In this document: positions 7,449 to 14,813 of the stretch, in pieces
Position numbering within the stretch: the first letter of the stretch is position 1
How the letters are laid out: every line of letters begins with the position of its first letter
Assembly (NCBI GenBank): GCA_015231815.1
Contig: JADGAW010000028.1
Span: forward strand, 1-16,459
Length of the DNA: 16,459 bases
Reading direction: 5' to 3'
DNA from: Nitrospinota bacterium
Lineage (GTDB): Bacteria > Nitrospinota_A > JADGAW01
Program-made: the position numbers and the translations under genes
The notes under the pieces: generated by a model
Told to the model about the DNA's origin: nothing
Databases searched by the model: none
What the model saw: only the letters and a program-made list of their open reading frames with translations

Positions 7449-7541
7449 TTCACTATTCACTTCTGCTTCTGCTTCTGCTTTTGCTTTTGCTTTTCACTCT
7501 TCACTCTTCACCCCTCACCCCTCACCCCTCACTCCTCACCT
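7449..7541. repeat. compound 7-bp / 6-bp pyrimidine-rich tandem repeat
   Basis: Two or so heptamer units (TTCACTA, TTCAC) at 7449-7460 are followed by five hexamers (TTCTGC three times, TTTTGC twice; 7461-7490). Seven more heptamers follow in perfect register (7493-7541), with consensus YTCACYC: TTCACTC twice, TTCACCC once, CTCACCC twice, CTCACTC and CTCACCT. Units are directly adjacent with no spacers, so this is not a CRISPR. It lies in the divergent alr/flgB gap, 43 bases before the sigma-54 promoter. Such arrays grow and shrink by replication slippage; any function here is unknown. Confidence 0.9.
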
Positions 7542-7583
7542 GTATTTCCTGAGGCTTAATAAAAAATGCGTCAAAAATTAGTT

Positions 7584-7599
7584 TGGCATTACTGTTGCT
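7584..7599 (+). promoter_or_regulatory. sigma-54 (RpoN) promoter of the flagellar operon
   Basis: TGGCAT (7584-7589), five bases, then TTGCT (7595-7599) gives the diagnostic GG-N10-GC spacing and matches the TGGCAC-N5-TTGCW consensus at nearly every informative position. Transcription would begin near 7610, about 27 bases before the flgB ATG. This fits a class of early or middle flagellar operons that need RpoN and an NtrC-family activator; the activator gene is not in this window. Confidence 0.82.
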
Positions 7600-7636
7600 T
7601 ATAAGAGCTTAACAAACATTTTTTTGGAGTCAAACT

Positions 7637-8038
7637 ATGGATATGATGAAAATATACGGTGCTGAATTTACTAATCTGGAGAAAGCACTCAAACTCCAGT
7701 CAGGAAAGCATCTCGTCCATGCATCAAACATTGCGAATGTTTCAACCCCCAAGTATCAGGCATTGGAATATTCCTTTGAAAAAAACTTAAAAGAAGTTTA
7801 CTCGGAAAAAGGTGATGCCGGATTTTTGACAAAAACAAATCCAAACCATCTTTCGCCCTATTCTCCGCCAAAAATAAAGAAGAGTAACGACCCAATTTCA
7901 AGAATTGACGGAAATAATGTAAATATTGATAAAGAATTAACAAACGTTAGTAAGAATAATTTCGACTACAATTCCACTCTGGCTTTTTTAACAAGTAAAT
8001 ATGCATTGCTGAAATATGCGATGAGTTCAGAGGGTTAA
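7637..8038 (+). CDS. flgB: flagellar basal-body rod protein FlgB
   Basis: Proximal rod subunit, exported by the flagellar type III system and assembled in the periplasm onto the MS ring. Its 133 residues match the family. The N-terminal rod signature is visible as LVHASNIANVSTPKYQA (about 26-42), and the C-terminal helix (about 110-130, with FLTSKYALLKYAMSSE) pairs with it in the rod. There is no signal peptide, as expected for type III export. GGAG at 7626-7629 lies 7 bases before the ATG. It is the first gene of the operon, directly after the sigma-54 promoter, with flgC 29 bases downstream. Confidence 0.95.
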   Translation: MDMMKIYGAEFTNLEKALKLQSGKHLVHASNIANVSTPKYQALEYSFEKNLKEVYSEKGDAGFLTKTNPNHLSPYSPPKIKKSNDPISRIDGNNVNIDKELTNVSKNNFDYNSTLAFLTSKYALLKYAMSSEG

Positions 8039-8067
8039 GTAATATTAATTAAACAAGGAGAGTTACC

Positions 8068-8502
8068 ATGGATTTTTTAACTTCAATGGATATAAGTTCA
8101 TCAGCACTATCAGCACAAAGAGAAAGAATGAATGTTATCTCCAGCAACCTTGCGAACGTAAATACAACAAGAACAGAAGAAGGTGGTCCATACAAAAAGA
8201 AATCGGTTGTTTTTAAAGCAGCGAATGTAGATAACTTTCAAAAAGTACTTTTAAATAATATTGACAAAAACCTGCATAAAGTTGAAGTAGAACAGGTTGT
8301 AGAAGATAAAGGACCAGGAAAACTTATTTACGACCCTGCGCATCCTGATGCAAATAGAGATGGTTACGTGGAAATGCCCAATATCAGTTTAGTCTCTGAA
8401 ATGGTGGATATGCTTAACACTACCAGAGCTTATGAAGCAAATATATCAGTTATGAATACGGCTAAGAGTATGGCAAATAAGGCATTGTCGTTAGCTCAAT
8501 AA
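8068..8502 (+). CDS. flgC: flagellar basal-body rod protein FlgC
   Basis: Second proximal rod subunit, secreted by the flagellar export apparatus. At 144 residues it is of normal length. It has the N-terminal ISSSALSAQRERMNVISSNL helix with the SNLANVNTT rod motif (about 26-34), the central PHPD-like block (YDPAHPDANRDGYVEMPNI) and the C-terminal helix (MVDMLNTTRAYEANI) typical of FlgC. AAGGAGAG upstream of the ATG is a strong ribosome site. It follows flgB and is followed by fliF after only 62 bases; fliE, usually encoded at this point, is missing. Confidence 0.96.
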   Translation: MDFLTSMDISSSALSAQRERMNVISSNLANVNTTRTEEGGPYKKKSVVFKAANVDNFQKVLLNNIDKNLHKVEVEQVVEDKGPGKLIYDPAHPDANRDGYVEMPNISLVSEMVDMLNTTRAYEANISVMNTAKSMANKALSLAQ

Positions 8503-8564
8503 AAAATTAAAAGGTATTAACAGGAAAAAATTGCCTTTATTACTAATTTCTATGGAGAGAAATA

Positions 8565-10232
8565 ATGCTTGATCAAATAAATTTATTTAAAACCCAATTC
8601 AACGAGCTGGCAATACAAAAAAAGCTGGCAATTATCGGTGGAATAGTCGGAATAATTTCCGGCATGATTGTCATCACCATGTTTGCAACAACTCCAAGCT
8701 TTCAGGTTTTATATTCCAATATTACCCCTCAAAATGCCGGGCTCATTGTTCAAAGACTTAACGAACAGGGAGTTAAATATAAGCTTTCTGGTGGAGGTAC
8801 AACAATATTTGTTCCTCAGGAAAAAGTATATGACTTACGAATTGCTTTCGCCACAGAAGGACTTCCAGAAGGAAACGGCGTTGGTTTTGAGCTGTTTGAT
8901 GAGAGCAAATTAGGAGTAACTGAATTCATTCAACAAATAAATTATCAAAGAGCATTAACAGGAGAACTTACTAGAACCATTAAACAGTTCCCAGAAGTTG
9001 AAAATGTACGAATTCATATTACGGTTCCCAAGGAGTCTTTATTTATTGAAGACCAAAAGGTTGCCACAGCATCAGTTATTTTAAAGATAAAGCCCGGAAT
9101 TAAACTAAAACCAAAACAGGTTGATGGCGTAGTCCATTTGGTTTCAAGTGCAGTAATTGGTCTTCATGCAGAAGATGTTACCGTTGTTGATACCCATGGA
9201 GTCATTCTCGCAGGTGGTAAAGAAGCTGATGAGGGAAGCAGGTTAGTCAACACTCAAATGGAACTTAAAAAGAATTATGAAAAAAGAGAGCAGGACAGAG
9301 TTACCAGTATGTTAGAAAGAATTGTTGGACCTGGAAAAGCAGTGGTTCGACTCAATGCTGAAATGAACTTCCAAAAGCAGGAAATATCTGAAGAGTTGTA
9401 TGACCCGAATACTCAGGTAGCAAGGAGTGAATCAACAACTGAAGATACTTCAAAAGGTGCTGTTGAAGTGAAGGGAGTTCCTGGAGTTGTTACCAATGTT
9501 GCTGGAGCAGCAAATCAAACAGGAGGAGCAAATACTCAAACAGCCACAACTAATCAGGCTGGAGTTGCACTTGGTGGTAATAACCAAGACGTAAATCTAG
9601 TAAAAACAGATCCGGCACAATCAAATTCATCTACATCAGTAACTAACTTTGAAATATCCAAAACGGTTAAAAGAACAACAAAACCGATGGGAACTGTTCA
9701 AAAACTCTCTGTAGCGGTACTTGTTGATGGTAAATACGAAATGCAGGGAACAGGAGACGCAGCCAAAGAGGTATATGTCCCAAGGTCTCAGGGTGATTTG
9801 GATAAAATCAAGGAGATTGTTTCAAAAGCACTCGGAGTTAATACTCAAAGAGGTGATACTATTGAGGTTGCTAACGTACCCTTTGATACATCACATCTTG
9901 AAAAAGAAATATCTGATATGGAATCCTTCCAGTCGAAGGAATTCTGGATAGCCAACGGACAATATGCAATAACAGCATTAATTATCATAATACTCTTCCT
10001 CTTCGTGCTTAAGCCATTGCTTAAGTGGGTAACAGGACCAGTAACTATTGAGGAAGAAGAGCCTCATAAAACAGTTGCTGAACTTGAAATGGAAGACAAA
10101 GAACTTGAAGAATCAATGACTGTTCAAGAGCATGTTGATTACCGAGGACTTGCAGCTGAATTAACAAAAGAAGATCCAGAAAGAGTTGCGGAATTTATCA
10201 GAAAATGGGTACGGGAAAAGCCGGATCTTTAA
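8565..10232 (+). CDS. fliF: flagellar MS-ring protein FliF
   Basis: Forms the MS ring in the inner membrane, the base on which rod, rotor and export gate assemble. It has 555 residues with two transmembrane segments, about 21-41 and 467-485, so both ends are cytoplasmic and the bulk is periplasmic. The YscJ/FliF-type ring-building domain is visible in LYSNITPQNAGLIVQRL (49-65), EGLPEGNGVGFELFD (98-112) and QRALTGELTRTI (128-139). Residues about 305-345 are a low-complexity Asn/Gln/Thr/Gly/Ala region within the beta-collar insertion. The C-terminal tail (about 527-555, ending WVREKPDL) is the FliG-binding segment. TGGAGAG lies just before the ATG. fliG follows after 73 bases. Confidence 0.97.
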   Translation: MLDQINLFKTQFNELAIQKKLAIIGGIVGIISGMIVITMFATTPSFQVLYSNITPQNAGLIVQRLNEQGVKYKLSGGGTTIFVPQEKVYDLRIAFATEGLPEGNGVGFELFDESKLGVTEFIQQINYQRALTGELTRTIKQFPEVENVRIHITVPKESLFIEDQKVATASVILKIKPGIKLKPKQVDGVVHLVSSAVIGLHAEDVTVVDTHGVILAGGKEADEGSRLVNTQMELKKNYEKREQDRVTSMLERIVGPGKAVVRLNAEMNFQKQEISEELYDPNTQVARSESTTEDTSKGAVEVKGVPGVVTNVAGAANQTGGANTQTATTNQAGVALGGNNQDVNLVKTDPAQSNSSTSVTNFEISKTVKRTTKPMGTVQKLSVAVLVDGKYEMQGTGDAAKEVYVPRSQGDLDKIKEIVSKALGVNTQRGDTIEVANVPFDTSHLEKEISDMESFQSKEFWIANGQYAITALIIIILFLFVLKPLLKWVTGPVTIEEEEPHKTVAELEMEDKELEESMTVQEHVDYRGLAAELTKEDPERVAEFIRKWVREKPDL

Positions 10233-10305
10233 TATTCAGAAACACCCGTCATGTTAGAATATAAAGTAAACAAGAAGCTTTTAACGAAACAAAAAGGAGC
10301 ACATA

Positions 10306-11334
10306 ATGGCTAGAGGAAGTAGCGTTCTATCAGGTCCGGAAAAAGCAGCAGTTCTCCTCTTATCATTAGGAGAAGAATTGTCGGCTCAGGTTATTACAAG
10401 ATTGTCAGATCTTGAAATGACGACGGTTGGTAACTACATGTCAATGTTGGGTAACGTAGCTACCAAGCAAATGGATAGCGTTTGTAAGGAATTCATTACC
10501 TCCATGCAAACGGGTGAAGGTGGAATGGTTGTCGGTGGTATTGACTATGTTAAGAAAATGCTGGAAAACGTCTATGACGATAAAGATAAAGTTCAGCTTT
10601 TCATGCAACGTCTTGGAAGCCCTGACCAAGATTCTGGAGAATATGGAGGCGGACTTGACACCATTAGAATGTTGGAACCAACAACAATTTCCAACTTTTT
10701 AAAAGGTGAGCATCCACAAACAGTAGCTATCGTACTTGCCCATTTGAACCCTGGAACTGCTGCTGAAGTTATTAAAATGCTCCCGGAGCATATTCGAGGG
10801 AACGTTTCCTTAAGACTTGCAACTCTGGAAAGAATTTCTCCTCTTGTTATTAAAGAACTTGATGAAGCCTTAGCAACTGAATTCAGAACCACAGGGGCGG
10901 CGGAAGGTTCTAAAGTTGGCGGTATTGAAAATGTTGCTGAGGTACTCAATGCACTTGATAGAGCGACAGAATCATCTATTCTTGCCGAAATAGAGGGGAA
11001 TAACCCTGACCTGGCAGAAGAAATCAGGCAGTTAATGTTTGTATTCGAAGATATTCTCAAACTTTCCGACAGAGATTTACAAGCTATTCTTAAGGAAATT
11101 GACCAAAACAAACTGGTTCTTGCCCTTAAAACAGCATCAGAAGGTCTCAAAGAAAAAATCTTCCGTAACGTTTCTGAACGTGCTGCATTAATGATGAGAG
11201 AAGATTTAGAGGCAATGGGTCCGGTTAAACTCTCTGATGTTGAAGGTGCTCAACAGGAAGTTATTCGATTAGTTAAAGATCTGGAAGAAAAAGGTGAAAT
11301 AACAATATCCGGTGGAGGTGAGGAACTTGTCTAA
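10306..11334 (+). CDS. fliG: flagellar motor switch protein FliG
   Basis: Rotor protein of the C ring; its N-terminal domain binds the FliF tail, its middle domain FliM, and its C-terminal domain the stator, producing torque and direction switching. It is 342 residues, normal for the family. It shows PEKAAVLLLSLG (11-22), the FliM-binding EHPQ (135-138) within GEHPQTVAIVLAHL, and a charged C-terminal torque helix (FVFEDILKLSDRDLQ, 245-259) followed by SERAALMMREDLEAMGPV. AAGGAG lies 7 bases before the ATG. Its last 8 bases overlap the probable start of fliH, and its final glycine-rich codons contain the fliH ribosome site. Confidence 0.97.
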   Translation: MARGSSVLSGPEKAAVLLLSLGEELSAQVITRLSDLEMTTVGNYMSMLGNVATKQMDSVCKEFITSMQTGEGGMVVGGIDYVKKMLENVYDDKDKVQLFMQRLGSPDQDSGEYGGGLDTIRMLEPTTISNFLKGEHPQTVAIVLAHLNPGTAAEVIKMLPEHIRGNVSLRLATLERISPLVIKELDEALATEFRTTGAAEGSKVGGIENVAEVLNALDRATESSILAEIEGNNPDLAEEIRQLMFVFEDILKLSDRDLQAILKEIDQNKLVLALKTASEGLKEKIFRNVSERAALMMREDLEAMGPVKLSDVEGAQQEVIRLVKDLEEKGEITISGGGEELV

Positions 11335-12130
11335 TCATTCAACATTTATTAAGACTGAAGAACAGGCAGACACTATTCATTCGATAAAAGAGTTCGGATT
11401 TGAAGGGTTTACGGAATTAGAAAAAGCAATTGCAGAAAAAAGAAATAAAGAACTCTTTTCCCGTGAATTTGATGATCAATCAACAACAGCATATTTCAGA
11501 GCAGTTGATTATAAAGGTGATTTAAATGAAGAACTCAAAACCGCTGCTCAGAAAATGTTTGACAAGGCAAAAGCAACGCTTGCTCAAGCAGAAAGTGAAG
11601 CTGAAGCTTTAAAACGTTCTGCTTTTGAGGAAGGTTATGAAGAAGGTTGCAAAGAAGGAATGGAAAAAGGCATGGAAGATGCCAAAAAATCTGTTGCTGT
11701 TTACTTAAACCTTTTTCAAAAAGGAATTGAGGATATTAGTTCCTTAAGAGATGAAGTCTTTCATAAAAGTGAGAGCGAAATTGTCGAAATGATTCTAAAA
11801 ATTGCCCGAAAAGTCGTTCATTCAGAACTGATGATTAATCGTGAGGTTGTTCTTAACGTCATTAAGGCAGCAATCAGAAATATACTTCAAAAAGAAAAAA
11901 TGACGATTAGAATCAACCCTGAGGACTTTGATTATGCTGTAAGTTGTAAACCTGATTTACAGGAATATGTGGAAGATTTGAAAAATGTAGTTATGGAAAA
12001 AGATGACACTATAGCTCGTGGTGGTTGCATTGTTATTTCTGAAACTGGAAGAGTTGACGCTCAAATTGATAACAGCATGGAAGAAGTAGAAGACATGTTA
12101 AGAAAAACCTACCAAAAGCAAGGACTTTAG
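11327..12130 (+). CDS. fliH: flagellar export-apparatus stator protein FliH
   Basis: Negative regulator and scaffold of the FliI ATPase; dimers link the ATPase hexamer to the C ring. With the TTG at 11327 it has 267 residues. A central coiled coil (about 70-130) contains GxxxG repeats at Gly103, 107, 111 and 115 (EEGYEEGCKEGMEKG), the FliH hallmark. The C-terminal FliI-binding domain ends with ARGGCIVISETGRVDAQID (230-248). I choose TTG because GGAGG at 11314-11318, inside the fliG tail, sits 8 bases before it; the frame also permits a GTG at 11312 (272 residues) without a ribosome site. The start overlaps the fliG stop by 8 bases, indicating translational coupling. Confidence 0.92.
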   Translation: MSNHSTFIKTEEQADTIHSIKEFGFEGFTELEKAIAEKRNKELFSREFDDQSTTAYFRAVDYKGDLNEELKTAAQKMFDKAKATLAQAESEAEALKRSAFEEGYEEGCKEGMEKGMEDAKKSVAVYLNLFQKGIEDISSLRDEVFHKSESEIVEMILKIARKVVHSELMINREVVLNVIKAAIRNILQKEKMTIRINPEDFDYAVSCKPDLQEYVEDLKNVVMEKDDTIARGGCIVISETGRVDAQIDNSMEEVEDMLRKTYQKQGL

Positions 12131-12213
12131 GAAATAGAGTAAATACGTAAAACATTAACATCTTCCATCAAACGACGTTTTAACCTTCTAACGTTCAAAC
12201 TTAAAATTACCCC

Positions 12214-13557
12214 ATGGAAACTCAGGAAGTAGCTTCACCACTCAACTTTGAAAAATACGGGATTTTAGTTGATGAACTTGACCCCATTAAAATTAATGGC
12301 GAGGTCACCAGCGTAACAGGTCTAATGGTTGAAAGTTCTGGTCCCCTTACCCCCGTAGGCTCAGTTTGCACAATTTCCCCAAAAGAAGGCAGAGGTAAAG
12401 AAGTTGAAGCGGAAGTTGTTGGGATTAAAAATGATAAAGTACTCCTCATGCCCCTTTCAGAAAGTATCGGAATTCAAAAAGGGATGATTGTTAAGGTAAA
12501 AAGTATTCTCCCCATGGTAAATCTTTCTGAAAACCTTTTAGGAAGAGTTATTAACGGAAACTCTGAGTTCCTTGATGAGGGGAATTATGTTCCCTCGGCT
12601 GAGATGGAAATTCCCCTTTATAAAGACCCTCTCAACCCCCTTGAACGAGGACTTATAACTGACCCATTAGATGTCGGGGTTGGCTCAATCAACTCTCTTT
12701 TTACCATCGGAAAAGGTCAGAGAATGGGTATTATGGCAGGTTCTGGTGTTGGTAAATCAGTCCTGTTGGGAATGATGGCAAAAAATACCACAGCAGATGT
12801 GAATGTCATTGCTCTCATTGGAGAACGAGGAAGAGAAGTAATGGAGTTCATTAATGACAACCTAAGTGAAGAAAGTAGAAAAAAATCAATTATTGTTGTT
12901 GCAACATCAGATCAACCGGCTCTGGTAAGAATAAGAGCAACGTATCTTGCAATTACTATTGCAGAATATTTTCGGGACACCGGAAAGGATGTACTGTTGA
13001 TGATGGACTCAATTACACGTTATGCAATGTCACAAAGAGAGGTTGGTCTTTTTCTCGGCGAACCTCCAACAACAAAAGGTTACACTCCTTCAGTATTTTC
13101 CACCATACCAAAAATTCTTGAACGGGTAGGAAATGTTAAGGGAAAAGGAAGTATAACAGGAATTTTTACCGTTTTAATTGAAGGAGATGATATAAACGAC
13201 CCTATTGGCGATGCTGTTCGTTCTGTTGTTGATGGACATATCTTTCTCTCCCGAAGTATTGCAGCAAAAGGCTTATACCCTTCAATAGATATCTTAAACA
13301 GTATTAGTCGGTCAATGGTTGCAATAGTTCCCCCTGAACACCAAAAATGGGCAATGCAACTTAAAGAGCTGGTATCTGTTTATCAGGATTCAGAAGACCT
13401 CATTAATATTGGAGCTTATGTGAAGGGTACAAATCCGAAAATTGACCGTGCAATACAAATGCACGATAAAATAGAGAACTTTTTACGGCAGGGAATGAAT
13501 GAATCAAGAAGTTTTGAAACAAGCAAGAACCAACTTGCTGAACTTATGAACTCTTAA
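12214..13557 (+). CDS. fliI: flagellum-specific ATPase FliI
   Basis: Hexameric ATPase of the flagellar type III export apparatus, related to the F1 beta subunit; cytoplasmic. The 447-residue protein has the Walker A GSGVGKS (176-182), the catalytic-glutamate motif GERGREV (203-209), Walker B VLLMMD (260-265) followed by SITRYAMSQREVGLFLGEPP, and the sensor/arginine region around PIGDAVRS (330-337). The 83-base gap from fliH contains no clear Shine-Dalgarno before the ATG, unlike most other genes of the operon. An internal segment, bases 13169-13226 (residues about 319-338), recurs exactly at the right end of the window, which is unexpected for a single-copy gene. Confidence 0.97.
   Translation: METQEVASPLNFEKYGILVDELDPIKINGEVTSVTGLMVESSGPLTPVGSVCTISPKEGRGKEVEAEVVGIKNDKVLLMPLSESIGIQKGMIVKVKSILPMVNLSENLLGRVINGNSEFLDEGNYVPSAEMEIPLYKDPLNPLERGLITDPLDVGVGSINSLFTIGKGQRMGIMAGSGVGKSVLLGMMAKNTTADVNVIALIGERGREVMEFINDNLSEESRKKSIIVVATSDQPALVRIRATYLAITIAEYFRDTGKDVLLMMDSITRYAMSQREVGLFLGEPPTTKGYTPSVFSTIPKILERVGNVKGKGSITGIFTVLIEGDDINDPIGDAVRSVVDGHIFLSRSIAAKGLYPSIDILNSISRSMVAIVPPEHQKWAMQLKELVSVYQDSEDLINIGAYVKGTNPKIDRAIQMHDKIENFLRQGMNESRSFETSKNQLAELMNS
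13169..13226 (+). repeat. 58-bp direct repeat, copy 1 (inside fliI)
   Basis: This stretch of fliI is identical, base for base and in the same orientation, to 16402-16459 (offset 3233). Extending left, 16401 differs (g against a), six more bases match, and then similarity ends. This copy sits in an intact, conserved coding context, so it is the genuine one. Confidence 0.97.
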
Positions 13558-13568
13558 TTAATCGTATA

Positions 13569-14786
13569 ATGTTTAAGTTTTCTCTCGAAGCACTTCATAA
13601 GGTAAGGAAAAGAGAGGAAGAAGAGCGTCAAAAAGACCTTGCTCATGCTACAAATGCTCAAAAAAAAGAAGTTGATACCCTCAACGAATATAAAAAAGAT
13701 TTTGAGAATAAAATAATAGACTTGCAAGGTAAATATAAAACCTCATACGACAATAAGACAGCGATTCTCTATGATTGGTTTTTTAGTGGAAAAAAACATG
13801 ACATGCAACAGAAAAAAGAACTTATTGAAAAAATTGATACTGTTGTTCAGGAAAAACGGCAAAGCGTTTTAAAAGCCTACATAAAAAGAAAAGTAATTGA
13901 TAACTTTAAAGAAAGAAAACATATGCAATACATTGAAGAAGAAAAAAAGAATGAAGAAAAAGAGTTAGACGAGATAGTAACAATGAGTTTTAAGAAGATG
14001 AAGGAAAAATCCCATTTTTTAGTTTTACTTATATCTTTTTCCCTCTTTATTTTCCCTGGATGTGGAAACGGAACAAATGAAGTCAAAAAAGTTGAAGCAA
14101 TGAATAAACGCTATGAAATTGAAAAGAAAGATGAGGGACCAAAGGAAGATGAAACGATTAAAAGGCTAAAAGAGGCCCTTAGTAGTCAGGAAATTCAAAA
14201 CAGACAGCTCTTGATAGAAATGGCAAACCTTAAGGAAAAAATGGTGGAACTGGAGAAAATGCCCAGAACCCGTGAAGAAATAATCATTAATACGGGCAAT
14301 GACGTATCCAAGGAATTCAAGATCTCAAAAAACACAATAAAAACAAAAGCTCCTGAGAAATCAGAGGTAATGGAAAAACCGGTAAAATCTACAGTATCCT
14401 ACCAACCCAAAGTACTGTATAAAATGGGATATAACGCTGTAACTGATGGAGACTATAAAAAAGCACGTGAATTATTTGAGCAATTTCTCCATGACTATCC
14501 AAAACATTCCTTTGCAGATAATTGCCTTTATTGGACTGGAGAAACATATTATGCGGAAAAAGACTATAAAACTGCTCTTCATTATTTCAACAGACTTGCT
14601 CAGGAATACCCCGCAGGAAACAAAGTTCCGGATGCTTTAATGAAAAGTGGATACAGTTATTACTTCCTCGGGAGAAAAGAAATGGCAGGCAAAGTTTTCG
14701 AAACATTCATTGAAAATTACCCTGAATCTTCCTTAAGATCCAAAGTTGATGAAATGGTTCAAAAACTGAAGGAAACCTCTCAATAA
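13569..14786 (+). CDS. fliJ: FliJ fused in frame to a membrane/lipoprotein segment and periplasmic TPR protein (CpoB/YbgF-like)
   Basis: One uninterrupted 405-codon frame with two unlike parts. Residues 1 to about 143 are a FliJ-like coiled coil (MFKFSLEALHKVRKREEEE at the start, KELDEIVTMSFKK at the natural FliJ end); FliJ escorts export chaperones and activates FliI. Directly after, MKEKSHF leads into a hydrophobic stretch (150-163) and a lipobox-like FPGC with Cys165. A Lys/Glu-rich coiled coil (about 190-235) follows, then TPR units (about 283-400; YKMGYNAVTDGDYKKARELF, YWTGETYYAEKDYKTAL, SGYSYYFLGRKEMA) like CpoB/YbgF. Uncleaved, it would be a type II membrane protein with FliJ in the cytoplasm and TPRs in the periplasm. 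Internal ATGs at 13983 and 13998 could yield the lipoprotein alone. No ribosome site precedes 13569; fliI ends 11 bases upstream. Real fusion versus lost stop is unresolved. Confidence 0.85.
   Translation: MFKFSLEALHKVRKREEEERQKDLAHATNAQKKEVDTLNEYKKDFENKIIDLQGKYKTSYDNKTAILYDWFFSGKKHDMQQKKELIEKIDTVVQEKRQSVLKAYIKRKVIDNFKERKHMQYIEEEKKNEEKELDEIVTMSFKKMKEKSHFLVLLISFSLFIFPGCGNGTNEVKKVEAMNKRYEIEKKDEGPKEDETIKRLKEALSSQEIQNRQLLIEMANLKEKMVELEKMPRTREEIIINTGNDVSKEFKISKNTIKTKAPEKSEVMEKPVKSTVSYQPKVLYKMGYNAVTDGDYKKARELFEQFLHDYPKHSFADNCLYWTGETYYAEKDYKTALHYFNRLAQEYPAGNKVPDALMKSGYSYYFLGRKEMAGKVFETFIENYPESSLRSKVDEMVQKLKETSQ
13983..14000 (+). other. candidate internal translation starts for the TPR lipoprotein
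   Basis: Two in-frame ATGs, 13983-13985 and 13998-14000, fall exactly at the FliJ/lipoprotein boundary. From 13998 the product begins MKEKSHFLVLL, an ordinary signal-peptide start, with the FPGC cysteine at residue 22. Ribosome sites are poor: GAG at 13971-13973 is 9 bases before the first ATG, and AAGAAG abuts the second. Internal initiation is therefore plausible but unproven. Confidence 0.4.
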
Positions 14787-14813
14787 AGAGAAAACCATTG
14801 AAGGAAATTAATT

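Noticed and set aside
7449..7541. CRISPR array
   Set aside because: Units are 6-7 bases, contiguous, without spacers or neighbouring cas genes.
10593..11150. 185-codon minus-strand open frame
   Set aside because: Antisense to fliG, serine-rich low-information translation, no ribosome site; a shadow.
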